Of a stretch of DNA of 64,000 bases, positions 44,999 to 53,609 are shown one piece after another. The notes below the pieces were generated by a model. The model was given only the letters and a program-made list of their open reading frames with translations. It did no database searches and was not told where the DNA came from. How positions within the stretch are numbered: position 1 is the first letter of the stretch; every line of letters begins with the position of its first letter. A program made the translations under genes and the position numbers. The stretch is taken from contig CP064999.1 of NCBI GenBank assembly GCA_016700115.1, forward strand, positions 2,542,001-2,606,000, in the 5' to 3' direction. This DNA is from Sphingobacteriales bacterium. Lineage in GTDB: Bacteria; Bacteroidota; Bacteroidia; Chitinophagales; UBA2359.

Positions 44999-45706
44999 TC
45001 AATTCCCGCTTTCTTGTTCAACCGCAGTTTTTGAAGGCTCGATGGGATGGATAATTTGAATAGGCACTTCGGTTGAAGTCGGCTTTTCTGATGAATTTCT
45101 ACGGTTAACCGGCAATTTTGGGTCAATTTCTACCCGGTATCCTGAACTTTCGGCAAGCAACTGAATCATTTCCAACATTTGAATTGCCTGTTTTTCGGCG
45201 GTTGGCAACAACGTGCTTTCTTCTGCTTTTTTTCTGATTAAATCCTTTCCATCGCGGGTCAGCTTTGTCAGTTCTTCGGGTGTAAAACTGTTAAACCAAC
45301 CATTGTCAATATCATAATAACTGATGTCGGAGTCAATGGCAAGAATTTCGGGCGAAGGCCATTTTTGCAATTTCAATACTTTGTTGGTTTCATCCACTAC
45401 AATTTTCAAGCTGTCTAAATTGTAGCCTGCCAAAACTTTTGCCTGTATTTTGATGATGGCTTTTTTGCGGAAACCTGGCAAATCGTAGCCGTAATAGTCC
45501 CTGTGAGACAACAATTCGGTAAACTCGCCTTCTACCAACACCATTTTATACACTTTGTTAATGCGCTCCAACAAGATGCTTGAATCCTGACTGGATACGG
45601 TTTCCATTTTTAGTGGGTTGAAAACAAAATATCTGACCGCAATCAGAATGAAAAGCAAGGTTACCAAAACTCCTAAAAAGAGTGGAAAACTAAACCGAAT
45701 CATCAT
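44999..45706 (-). CDS. DUF4230 membrane-anchored protein
   Basis: A 235-residue protein with one N-terminal membrane helix (FPLFLGVLVTLLFILIAVRYF). The extracytoplasmic domain matches DUF4230: VYKMVLVEGEFTELLSHRDY, FRKKAIIKIQAKVLAGYNLD and YYDIDNGWFNSFTPEELTKL. The last 35 residues are a Pro/Ser/Glu-rich, probably disordered tail. Its function is unknown. A TACCTTTG -7 box lies 33 bases upstream of the start. Confidence 0.82.
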   Translation of the reverse strand: MMIRFSFPLFLGVLVTLLFILIAVRYFVFNPLKMETVSSQDSSILLERINKVYKMVLVEGEFTELLSHRDYYGYDLPGFRKKAIIKIQAKVLAGYNLDSLKIVVDETNKVLKLQKWPSPEILAIDSDISYYDIDNGWFNSFTPEELTKLTRDGKDLIRKKAEESTLLPTAEKQAIQMLEMIQLLAESSGYRVEIDPKLPVNRRNSSEKPTSTEVPIQIIHPIEPSKTAVEQESGN

Positions 45707-45738
45707 TTACAACTTATTACGTTTCGGGTCAATAAATA

Positions 45739-45746
45739 CAAAGGTA
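45739..45746 (-). promoter_or_regulatory. -7 promoter box of the DUF4230 gene
   Basis: TACCTTTG on the minus strand. No clear TTG at the usual distance. Confidence 0.5.
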
Positions 45747-46088
45747 GTGTTTTGACATTCAGAGGCCTAATTTTTCTTCTTATTAAAGTGGTACACTCGT
45801 TCTTGTTTTCGGTTTACTCTGAGCATACTTCTACTTAAATTTCTTAAAATTCAATCACTCGTATTGACGATTTAACGGCAGAATATCCGGGTTTAGTCGC
45901 CCCAAAGAATAATTTGTTCTATAATTAGCCTTAAATTAAGCAGTTAAACTATTTTTGTTGAAACAAACAGCCTAATAATTGAATGGCATGTTAGCAATAA
46001 ATTAATCCGGAAAACATTCATTGATGGCTTTACAGGTAGCTAAGTATTCTCTTAAAAATTTTTTATCAAACAATTTAATTGAAATATC
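45747..46088. other. Intergenic DNA, no feature recognised
   Basis: About 340 bases of AT-rich DNA between the DUF4230 promoter and the VOC gene. I see no RNA gene, terminator or good promoter in it. Confidence 0.6.
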
Positions 46089-46502
46089 ATGAAAAAAGTA
46101 ACCGGAATAGGCGGCGTTTTCTTTAAATGTAAAGATCCCGAAGCATTAAAGGATTGGTATAAAACACATTTAGGTTTAAATACGGACCAATGGGGTACTA
46201 CATTTGAATGGCGACAAGAAGATGACCCCAATCAAAAAGGATATACTCAATGGAGCCCTTTTTCGGATAAAACAAAATATTTCGATCCGTCAACCAAGGA
46301 TTTTATGATCAATTACCGCGTTGAAAATATCGAAGCCCTTGTCGAACAGTTAAAAAATGAAGGAGTTGAGGTGCTTGGCCCCATCGAAACCTATGATTAC
46401 GGAAAGTTTGTGCATTTAGTTGATTTAGAGGGGAATAAAATCGAATTGTGGGAGCCTGTTGATACCAAATTTGATGATGTAGTAGAGGGAAGAACCGGTT
46501 AA
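46089..46502 (+). CDS. VOC-superfamily (glyoxalase/bleomycin-resistance fold) protein
   Basis: A 137-residue protein with two beta-alpha-beta-beta-beta halves: GIGGVFFKCKDPEALKDWYKTHLGLN at the start and LGPIETYDYGKFVHLVDLEGNKIELWEP near the end. The C-terminal metal-ligand Glu (IELWEP) and a His (FVHLVD) are present, while the usual first-strand His is replaced (GGVFFKC). VOC proteins range from lyases to dioxygenases and resistance proteins, so the substrate cannot be given. It may be co-transcribed with the AhpD-like gene 92 bases downstream. Confidence 0.85.
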   Translation: MKKVTGIGGVFFKCKDPEALKDWYKTHLGLNTDQWGTTFEWRQEDDPNQKGYTQWSPFSDKTKYFDPSTKDFMINYRVENIEALVEQLKNEGVEVLGPIETYDYGKFVHLVDLEGNKIELWEPVDTKFDDVVEGRTG

Positions 46503-46594
46503 CCATAATTTATGACATCAGGTCATTCAGTTATCAACCAAAAAATTTCAGTGAATTAGAGTATTTTAAGAAAAATTATAAACCCAAATGCTAA

Positions 46595-47194
46595 ATGCAA
46601 AGGCCATTAGTTTACCCGGCTCCTGAATTAGAAGATAATGAGTTCCAAAAATTGATTTCCTTTTTTAACGAAACTTTAGGATTTTGTCCCAATAGTGTTA
46701 AAACTATGTACCATCGCCCTCATATAGCTTATGCTTTTATTGCGCTCAACAAGGCTGTTATGGAAAATAGAGGAAGAGTTAGCAGTGCGCTGAAGAGACT
46801 GATTGGATATATCAGCAGTTATACAGCAGGATGCAGATACTGTCAGGCGCATACCATCAGAGCGGCTGAAAGATATGGAGCTGAAACTGAAAAGCTTGAA
46901 AATATATGGGAATTTAAAACCCATCCGGCTTTTACCGAACCTGAAAGGGCTGCCTTAGATTTTGCCCTGGCATGTTCCACCACTTTTAATTCAGTGGATG
47001 ATTCAATTGCTGAAAAATTAAGACAATTTTGGGATGATGGAGAAATTGTCGAAATACTCGGAGTCATTGCTTTGTTTGGATTTTTAAACCGATGGAATGA
47101 CTCGATGGGAACCCAAATCGAAAATGGAGCTGTTGAATCCGGCGAAAAGTTTTTGTCAAAACGAGGCTGGACTGCCGGTAAACACCAATATTAA
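46595..47194 (+). CDS. Carboxymuconolactone decarboxylase/AhpD-like protein
   Basis: A 199-residue all-helical protein with the redox-active CxxC-x2-H motif in SYTAGCRYCQAHTIRAAERYG, typical of AhpD-type alkylhydroperoxidase-related proteins. GFCPNSVKTMYHRPHIA near the start and FTEPERAALDFALACS in the middle also fit. It may act in peroxide defence or on a small organic substrate. Array C lies about 125 bases downstream. Confidence 0.87.
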   Translation: MQRPLVYPAPELEDNEFQKLISFFNETLGFCPNSVKTMYHRPHIAYAFIALNKAVMENRGRVSSALKRLIGYISSYTAGCRYCQAHTIRAAERYGAETEKLENIWEFKTHPAFTEPERAALDFALACSTTFNSVDDSIAEKLRQFWDDGEIVEILGVIALFGFLNRWNDSMGTQIENGAVESGEKFLSKRGWTAGKHQY

Positions 47195-47319
47195 AATATT
47201 TCTTTGGAAGCCGAACAGAAATTTTGACCAAAAATAATGTCAATTGAAAAGATTTTTGAAACAAGATTTGAACCATTTCTTACTTCAAAAATCTTTTCTA
47301 AATCCATTTTACAAGTTTT

Positions 47320-47550
47320 AATTGATTTTTTTATCGTTTAAATTGCGATTTTTTCTTTTAAAATTGACTTTTTGATGTTTTTAATGTTAATTTCCTTTGT
47401 TTAAATTGACATTGTAAGGGAAACAATTGCTATTTTCCTCAACAAAATGTTCATTTTATTCTCTAAAAAGTCAATTTTAAAGGCTAAATTCAACTTAAAA
47501 ATCTTTCTATTTAACATTTTTTCCTTTACAATTTGGCTTAAAAGCCTAAA
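47320..47550. repeat. Highly degenerate tandem array, 11 units of exactly 21 bp (array C)
   Basis: Successive 21-base windows from 47320 start AATTGAT, AATTGCG, AATTGAC, AATGTTA, AATTGAC, AATTGCT, AATGTTC and AAAGTCA, then more divergent forms, each followed by a T-rich stretch and usually ending in TTTAA or similar. The period stays at 21 throughout although few units agree at more than two-thirds of positions. It is stop-rich in all frames. It lies between the 3' ends of the AhpD-like gene and tRNA-Arg. Confidence 0.75.
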
Positions 47551-47595
47551 AGGGGATTCAGGCTGAAAAAAAATAATGGCGGGAATAAGTAAAAG

Positions 47596-47667
47596 TGGTC
47601 TCGCCGGGAATCGAACCCGGATCGAAAGTTTAGGAAACTCTTATTCTATCCGTTGAACTACGAGACC
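47596..47667 (-). tRNA. tRNA-Arg (anticodon CCT)
   Basis: A complete cloverleaf with acceptor GGTCTCG/CGAGACC, D stem GTTC/GAAT, anticodon loop TTCCTAA and T arm CCGGG-TTCGATT-CCCGG. Anticodon CCT reads AGG. CCA is not encoded. Confidence 0.95.
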
Positions 47668-47682
47668 TTAAAAATTCAGGTG

Positions 47683-47690
47683 CAAAGGTA
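47683..47690 (-). promoter_or_regulatory. -7 promoter box of tRNA-Arg
   Basis: TACCTTTG on the minus strand, ending 15 bases before the mature tRNA 5' end. No clear TTG upstream. Confidence 0.6.
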
Positions 47691-47740
47691 ATCAATGTTT
47701 CAGAATTGGCTGAAGTATCTGATTGGCATTCCTAAAATAC

Positions 47741-47783
47741 AAAACTCCGGCAGGGACTGTTTTGAACCCTGCCGGAGTTTTAT
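47741..47783 (-). terminator. Terminator of the esterase gene
   Basis: A 13-bp stem AACTCCGGCAGGG/CCCTGCCGGAGTT with an 11-base loop, flanked by A-rich and T-rich tracts. It ends the minus-strand gene that stops at 47815. Confidence 0.9.
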
Positions 47784-47814
47784 TTGCACGTTGTTATTAA
47801 AATATTATGGAAGA

Positions 47815-49107
47815 TTATTTAACGATGCTGAGTTTTTTAACAGACATTTTAACTCCATCTGAAACCATAACCTGATACATTCCTGCAGAAAGCTTAGAGA
47901 GGTTCAAGGAAACAAAGGTATTAGAGGGGGCTGTAAACTCTAAAACTTTTTGTCCTAAAAGGGAAAACAACTGGACAGTAACATTGGGAGCATCAAAATT
48001 GCTAAAGGATAACGTTACTTCGGTATTGCTGCTTGCCGGGTTAGGATATAGCACAATGTCGGGTTGAAGTTGTTGTGTTGTATTTTGTTCTATTCCAACC
48101 GATTGAGACGAACAATCAACAAGGTCATACAAAAATTCGGTGATAAAAGCCAATGAAGCAGGGCGGTTTGTCTGGCTGTCGTGCGCCATGTGATCTTCGC
48201 CGGGAAAACTTAACAGGGCGTTGGGTATATTGAGCAGGTCGGCGCGTTGGTGCATAACCTGACTTCCGTCAACCGTAATTACCGGTACTCCAAAGGCATT
48301 GGCGCTACCTGTTCCATAAGGCACAACGCTGTCGGTTGTACCGTGAAGGCTGACCACTGGAGTTTCACCTGCCTGCATAAAATTGATACTGCCGATTGCT
48401 CCGCAAAGGTTTATCAATCCGATGACCGATGAAGAATAGCCGGGATTTCCGCTGTTGCCCTCAAATCCACCATTGTTGTTGATATGATCCATAGGGGTCA
48501 ATCCTCCGGTTAAGGTATAACCGTCAAAATCTGTTTCAGATGTCAGATAGGCGGCATGAACTGCGGTTATTGCTCCGGCTGATGCACCGCCGATAAAAAT
48601 CTGATTGGGGTCAATGCGATACGCATTAGTGGTAGCAGCATCCTGACGGAAATATCGGATAGCAGCACGCATGTCGGTTACGGCTTTAGCGACTTCGTCA
48701 AAAAAGACTGATTGGATTTGACCGTTAAACAAAGAAGCAATGGCCGTCGCATAGGGCAGAAGCCGGTAATTGATAGAAGCACAGGCATAACCTCTTTTTG
48801 CAAGTTCCTGACACAGGTAAACGATGTCGGGGCTGTTTTCATCTCCGGCAACAAATGTGCCTCCATGTGCCAGAATTATCAGGGGGCGCATTTCAAAATC
48901 ATCCCCCTGAGGTTCGTAAAAGTCGAACTGCAAAATTTTAGTTGTTCCTTCAACAGTTACATTGCTGCCGTACTGAACATTATTAACAACCGTTACATTG
49001 CTGAAAATGGGCAAAAGGTATCGGTCGCCACATTGGGCGAAAAGGCCGGATGATTGAAAGAAAGTAACTCCGGCAGCCAACAAAACAAAAAGTAAGATTT
49101 TTTTCAT
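47815..49107 (-). CDS. Secreted alpha/beta-hydrolase (carboxylesterase-like) with T9SS type A sorting domain
   Basis: A 430-residue protein with a signal peptide ending near GLFAQ. The hydrolase domain shows the oxyanion motif ILAHGGTFVAGDE, the nucleophile elbow GGASAGAITA (GxSxG), and a late Asp/His region (VSLHGTTDSVVPYG, then FPGEDHMAHDSQ). It should cleave carboxylic esters, but the substrate is unknown. The last 80 residues (DIVLYPNPASS to VKKLSIVK) are a type A C-terminal sorting domain, so it is exported through the type IX system and probably attached to the cell surface. It is transcribed alone, with a -7 box upstream and a strong terminator. Confidence 0.9.
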   Translation of the reverse strand: MKKILLFVLLAAGVTFFQSSGLFAQCGDRYLLPIFSNVTVVNNVQYGSNVTVEGTTKILQFDFYEPQGDDFEMRPLIILAHGGTFVAGDENSPDIVYLCQELAKRGYACASINYRLLPYATAIASLFNGQIQSVFFDEVAKAVTDMRAAIRYFRQDAATTNAYRIDPNQIFIGGASAGAITAVHAAYLTSETDFDGYTLTGGLTPMDHINNNGGFEGNSGNPGYSSSVIGLINLCGAIGSINFMQAGETPVVSLHGTTDSVVPYGTGSANAFGVPVITVDGSQVMHQRADLLNIPNALLSFPGEDHMAHDSQTNRPASLAFITEFLYDLVDCSSQSVGIEQNTTQQLQPDIVLYPNPASSNTEVTLSFSNFDAPNVTVQLFSLLGQKVLEFTAPSNTFVSLNLSKLSAGMYQVMVSDGVKMSVKKLSIVK

Positions 49108-49139
49108 AAGTTAAAGTGCGCTGATGATGAAAGGATGTA

Positions 49140-49147
49140 CAAAAATA
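49140..49147 (-). promoter_or_regulatory. -7 promoter box of the esterase gene
   Basis: TATTTTTG on the minus strand, 32 bases before the ATG. No clear TTG upstream. Confidence 0.5.
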
Positions 49148-49183
49148 GGTAAATAAATGGATTAGATGATTCTTTCGGAATAA

Positions 49184-52114
49184 TCAAAGCGAATGAGCAA
49201 TACGAAACATACTGAATCGCCCGATATTCGGAGTTCCTACAAAGTAAGGGGTGTTATTGTTGTAAACATTTTGAACTGACAGGGTGAGGTCTAATTTTGG
49301 GTAGAAAGTGGGTGTCCAGGCAAAATGAAGGTCCAAATCACTTCGGGCATTGACATAGCCGATATAGGAACCCGAGTTTGCAGGGAAACCGTCCTGCCAT
49401 CTGAATTGAACACCAAAAGTCAGCCCGGATTTGGGTAAAGCATAATCGGCAGCTACCCGGAATTTGTGTCTTGGAGCATTTAATGCAATAAAACCGTAAG
49501 GTGCATCAGGTACCCGAATGGAATCTTTGTCAACAAAAGAATAAGAGCCACTGAATTTTAGTTCTTTTGATAGATAGATGGCTGCCGAAAAATCTATCCC
49601 GCTCACAGTTAGTTCACCAATGTTTCGGGTTGCAATCACCATAGTTGCTCCGTCTGTATTGTCAGGACTGATTGCTCCGATTGGCAATTGTGAAGCGGCA
49701 TAACTCATAATCGCTACCACTTCATCATCTGCCCTGCCGTTGCCGTTCCCTCTCAATCCGTAAAATTCCCGGTCGGGGTCATCTAAAATGGTAACCAAAG
49801 CGGCGTTCAGGGCAGGAGAGGGAGAGTTTTCGAGATTATAAGCCACAATCGGCGCTAAGTAGTTGGACAAATCATCAGCATTAAACATGAGGACCGGAGT
49901 GATGAGTGTTGCAGGGGAGATGTAATTGTTAAACACTGACCTGTAGGCATCTATCGTAAAAAACAGTTGTTTTCCCAACAACCCCTTGTAACCCAACTCA
50001 TAAGTTGTTACTGCGGCGTTATGCATGGGTCTGATGTTTTTCAGGTTTTTCCACTCAGAAGGTGAAAATGTTCGGGTACTCAGATTGAGGTCATTGACTA
50101 CATGCCCTACATTTCCCAATGTATCGGGCAAAATGAGTCCGACCGCCAAATTGACCAAATCGGCAAACTGAGCCAACAGACTGTCTTGACTCAACTGTTG
50201 CTGAATGCCGCTGAATATTATGTCCAAAGCGCCGTTCCATGCTGCATTGTTAATGCTTTGATCCCCCACATTGTAATATTGATTTTGATTTCCATAGGAA
50301 GTTCTGAATTGTGCGAGATTTTGGTTTTCGTACAATGGATTTGGGGCAAAACTATAGTTAAATCCGTCGGTATTCCCAATTCCTCTGACGGTTATATCGG
50401 TGGGCAGCCTGCTTTGAAGGATGTCAATAAACAATGCGCCGGCTCCGGGTGTTTTAAAAGCGCGGTTCACCGTTGCCCTGAACGCATGGGCAGCATTAGG
50501 TTTATATTGCAGGGCAGCTCTCGGAGAGAGGAAAATTTTTTCCATCACACTGTGATAGTCAGAACGAAGCGCAGCAGTCAAGTTGAGTTTTGCGGTGATT
50601 CTGTAATCTGCCTGCAAGTATGCACCGTATTCGTTTATATTGTCTTTGTTTTCGAATCTTCCGTTAATAGAGCCTTCGGTATTTGGTCGGGTCCAGAAAG
50701 CATCTATTCCGTAAATTAGTTTAAGACTGCTTAATAAAGAAGCGCTGTGTTGAATTTGGGCTGCCCAAAGTTTAGATTTTTCTATAGAGCGGTCGCCTGT
50801 TTGCAGAAAATAACTATCGCCGGAATGACTTCCGTTGACATAAAACTGAGCAAACAAGTTGCGATAGCGCAATCGGGTTTGGGCATACCAATATTGCCAT
50901 CCGATGTTTTGCAAAGCTCCCAGTGGGGTAAAAGACAGGTCGGAGACTTTGTTCCATCCGCCGGCAAGCACAACTTCACCTGTTTTTTTAAATCGCAAAT
51001 CGAATCTTCCATCTAAATTATATCTGCTGATTTCCTCGTTACGGGTATTGTCCACATAATCTCCCCTAACACCGGCAGCCACTGAATCAGAGGGTATTTG
51101 CTGACCATTTTCCAATAATTCAATTCTGCCGTTTGGGTTTTGAATGCCCTGAATAATAGAATCGGGTTCGTTTGGGTCTTTGTATTTCCAATCGTTTCCG
51201 TTAAAATAATTGCCCGAAATTTTATACCCCATTTTCAGGCTTTCGTTTTTCGATTTAATGACAGAAGCATGCCTTAACCCATAGCTCCAGGCCATCCGGT
51301 CTCCAAAATTTTTAGAATCGAATTTTGGGTTTTCGGCAGAAACAACAGGCAAGGTATCAGACATATAAGAGCGCAATCCAATTCCTGCTTGAATGCGGGT
51401 TCCCTGTTCGTCAATCGGAGATTTGGTAATCAGGTGCATGACTCCGTTGATGCTGTTTGGCCCGTAAACTGCCGATGCAGGTCCTCTTAATATTTCAATC
51501 CGCTCTATATCTTCATTGGCATTGGGAATCATTTGCAAAGAATTGGCACGCAATGAGGGTATTCCGGCAATCCGGTTGTCAACCAATACCATCAGATCGT
51601 TTGAAAACAAACTATTAAATCCCCGCACTACGACATTTGCACCCTGAATACCGGTTTTCATTACATCTACTCCGGGTACATTGTTTACCAAATCCGTGGT
51701 TGTTACAGCTACCTGAGTTTTAACGGTTTTGGCTTCAATAAGCGAGATAGATGCAGGCGCATCGAGCAGTTTTTCTCGTCTTCGCGAAGCACTGACAACC
51801 ACAGGGTTCAAGCCGAGTTCGCTCGGTTTTAGCGCAATATATATGGCAATACTCCCTCCCGCAACGGCAGTTTGGTCTTCATATCCAACAAAACTATACC
51901 TTAGCGTGCTCAGTTTCTTAACCGTAAGCTGATAGTTGCCATAGATGTCGGTTGTTGTTCCGATAGCAGTATCCTGAACCGTGATGGTAGCTCCAATAAG
52001 AGGTTCTTTGGTTTGAGCATCTGTAACAGTTCCGCTGACCGTGATGCTTTCCTGCCCCGATAGCAGTAAAGGGGTAAAAAAGACTGCTAACAATGTGTAC
52101 AGTATTGATTTCAT
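49184..52114 (-). CDS. TonB-dependent receptor with carboxypeptidase-like N-terminal domain
   Basis: A 976-residue outer-membrane receptor. A signal peptide is followed by a CarboxypepD_reg-like domain (SGTVTDAQTKEPLIGATITV, residues about 26-100), a plug domain (DAPASISLIEAKTVKTQ, then IERIEILRGPASAVYGPNSI) and a long beta-barrel. It should import a large or scarce ligand with energy from TonB, but the ligand cannot be told. There is no SusD partner, so it is not a classical polysaccharide-utilisation pair. The last strand ends FSMFRIAHSL, without the usual terminal aromatic residue, so the extreme C-terminus may be altered. Confidence 0.92.
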   Translation of the reverse strand: MKSILYTLLAVFFTPLLLSGQESITVSGTVTDAQTKEPLIGATITVQDTAIGTTTDIYGNYQLTVKKLSTLRYSFVGYEDQTAVAGGSIAIYIALKPSELGLNPVVVSASRRREKLLDAPASISLIEAKTVKTQVAVTTTDLVNNVPGVDVMKTGIQGANVVVRGFNSLFSNDLMVLVDNRIAGIPSLRANSLQMIPNANEDIERIEILRGPASAVYGPNSINGVMHLITKSPIDEQGTRIQAGIGLRSYMSDTLPVVSAENPKFDSKNFGDRMAWSYGLRHASVIKSKNESLKMGYKISGNYFNGNDWKYKDPNEPDSIIQGIQNPNGRIELLENGQQIPSDSVAAGVRGDYVDNTRNEEISRYNLDGRFDLRFKKTGEVVLAGGWNKVSDLSFTPLGALQNIGWQYWYAQTRLRYRNLFAQFYVNGSHSGDSYFLQTGDRSIEKSKLWAAQIQHSASLLSSLKLIYGIDAFWTRPNTEGSINGRFENKDNINEYGAYLQADYRITAKLNLTAALRSDYHSVMEKIFLSPRAALQYKPNAAHAFRATVNRAFKTPGAGALFIDILQSRLPTDITVRGIGNTDGFNYSFAPNPLYENQNLAQFRTSYGNQNQYYNVGDQSINNAAWNGALDIIFSGIQQQLSQDSLLAQFADLVNLAVGLILPDTLGNVGHVVNDLNLSTRTFSPSEWKNLKNIRPMHNAAVTTYELGYKGLLGKQLFFTIDAYRSVFNNYISPATLITPVLMFNADDLSNYLAPIVAYNLENSPSPALNAALVTILDDPDREFYGLRGNGNGRADDEVVAIMSYAASQLPIGAISPDNTDGATMVIATRNIGELTVSGIDFSAAIYLSKELKFSGSYSFVDKDSIRVPDAPYGFIALNAPRHKFRVAADYALPKSGLTFGVQFRWQDGFPANSGSYIGYVNARSDLDLHFAWTPTFYPKLDLTLSVQNVYNNNTPYFVGTPNIGRFSMFRIAHSL

Positions 52115-52284
52115 GATGCTTGCCGGTGAAGTTTAATGGTTGTAATGATGGAGTTATCAAAAAGCGAAGGTACAGGATATTGGTTGTATTCTCAAACTAT
52201 CTGATAAAAAACAAGCTGCCACAACCGATTATCAATTTATGGAATAGTTAGCTGCAAACGGAAAATACACCTTCTTTCGTTGTT

Positions 52285-53301
52285 TTAGACCTCATTGATA
52301 GGAAACCGGGCTTGTGGAACAGCCGACTGTGAAACAAAGTCGCGGTCTAAATACTGATACCAGGCTGCCATGGCAATCATGCCGGCATTATCAGTGCAAT
52401 ACTCAAACTTGGGAATATAGGTTTTCAGGTTATTGCGAACCCCCAACTTTTCAAACTCGTTTCTTAATGCTGAATTTGCAGATACACCTCCTGCAATGGC
52501 AAGTTCAGTTATTTGAAGCTCTTTAGCTGCGAGGTAAAACTTTTTCAACAATGTACCGACAATGGTTTTTTGTACTGAAGCGCAAATGTCGTGCAGGTTT
52601 TCGGCAATAAAATCGGGATTTGCTTTAGTTTGCTTCTGCAAAAAATACATGACCGAAGTTTTGATTCCGCTAAAACTGAAACCGAAAGGTTCTGAAGTTT
52701 TGGAATCCGGAAATTTAAAGGCATCGGGATTGCCTTTTTGTGCCAATTGGTCAATCAAAGGTCCTCCGGGATAGGGGAGACCTAATAGTTTGGCAGTTTT
52801 ATCAAATGCCTCGCCTGCAGCATCGTCTGAAGTTTCACCGATTATTTCCATCGTTCTGAAATCTGTTACCTTAACAATTTGAGTATGTCCGCCAGAAACA
52901 GTCAGGCATAGAAAGGGAAATTTTGGAGTAGGTTCTTCAATAAAATGTGCCAGGACATGGGCACGCATGTGGTTGACGGCTATGAGGGGGATGTCTAAAC
53001 CAAGGGCTAATGCTTTAGCAAAACTTGACCCGACAAACAAAGATCCGATTAGACCGGGACCTACAGTAAATGCTATGGCATTCAGGTCGTGTTTATCAAC
53101 ACCTGCTTCTTTCAAAGCCTGATGGACAACCGGCACAATATGTTGTTGATGTGCCCGGGATGCAAGTTCCGGAACCACACCGCCATAATCTTCATGTACT
53201 TTTTGTCCTGCGACCACATTGCTCAGCAATTTTCCGTCTTGTATTACGGCAGCCGCGGTGTCGTCGCACGAGGATTCTATGGCTAATATGGTAATGGACA
53301 T
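52285..53301 (-). CDS. tsaD: tRNA N6-adenosine threonylcarbamoyltransferase TsaD
   Basis: A 338-residue ASKHA-fold protein that transfers the threonylcarbamoyl group to A37 of tRNAs reading ANN codons. The family marks are AIESSCDDTAAAVI, the metal-binding HMRAHVLAHF, TVSGGHTQIV, GEAFDKTAKLLGLPYPGGP and GGVSANSALR. It stands alone with a promoter box and hairpin upstream. Confidence 0.96.
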   Translation of the reverse strand: MSITILAIESSCDDTAAAVIQDGKLLSNVVAGQKVHEDYGGVVPELASRAHQQHIVPVVHQALKEAGVDKHDLNAIAFTVGPGLIGSLFVGSSFAKALALGLDIPLIAVNHMRAHVLAHFIEEPTPKFPFLCLTVSGGHTQIVKVTDFRTMEIIGETSDDAAGEAFDKTAKLLGLPYPGGPLIDQLAQKGNPDAFKFPDSKTSEPFGFSFSGIKTSVMYFLQKQTKANPDFIAENLHDICASVQKTIVGTLLKKFYLAAKELQITELAIAGGVSANSALRNEFEKLGVRNNLKTYIPKFEYCTDNAGMIAMAAWYQYLDRDFVSQSAVPQARFPINEV

Positions 53302-53339
53302 GCTGTAAATTGAATAAAAGGATTCCGGTCAAGGCAGTC

Positions 53340-53379
53340 AAACCGATTGAGTATCGGTTTCAGCAAACCCGCAAAAGTA
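53340..53379 (-). promoter_or_regulatory. tsaD -7 box and leader hairpin
   Basis: On the minus strand, TACTTTTG (53379-53372) is followed in the expected leader by the perfect 8-bp hairpin AAACCGAT/ATCGGTTT (53360-53340) with a 5-base loop, about 40 bases before the ATG. Confidence 0.5.
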
Positions 53380-53455
53380 CAAAAAAAGCAGATATTTTTC
53401 TGTTAAAGCTGCTTTATAAACCCCCGAACTGATTAATTTGCCGGTTGATTAAACA

Positions 53456-53485
53456 TTGCAGATAAAAATAGTCTAATTACCTTTG
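53456..53485 (+). promoter_or_regulatory. Promoter of the small beta-barrel gene
   Basis: TTG at 53456-53458, a 19-base spacer, then TACCTTTG at 53478-53485. The mRNA leader would be about 115 bases. Confidence 0.8.
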
Positions 53486-53609
53486 CATAACTTTTTATAC
53501 TATGAATATGCAATGAAATACGGGTTATTGCCTTATTTAATAAAGGCATCAATCAACGAAAATGATCGTAAAAGGATTATCTATTCCATCACTTACCAAA
53601 TTAATTCTC

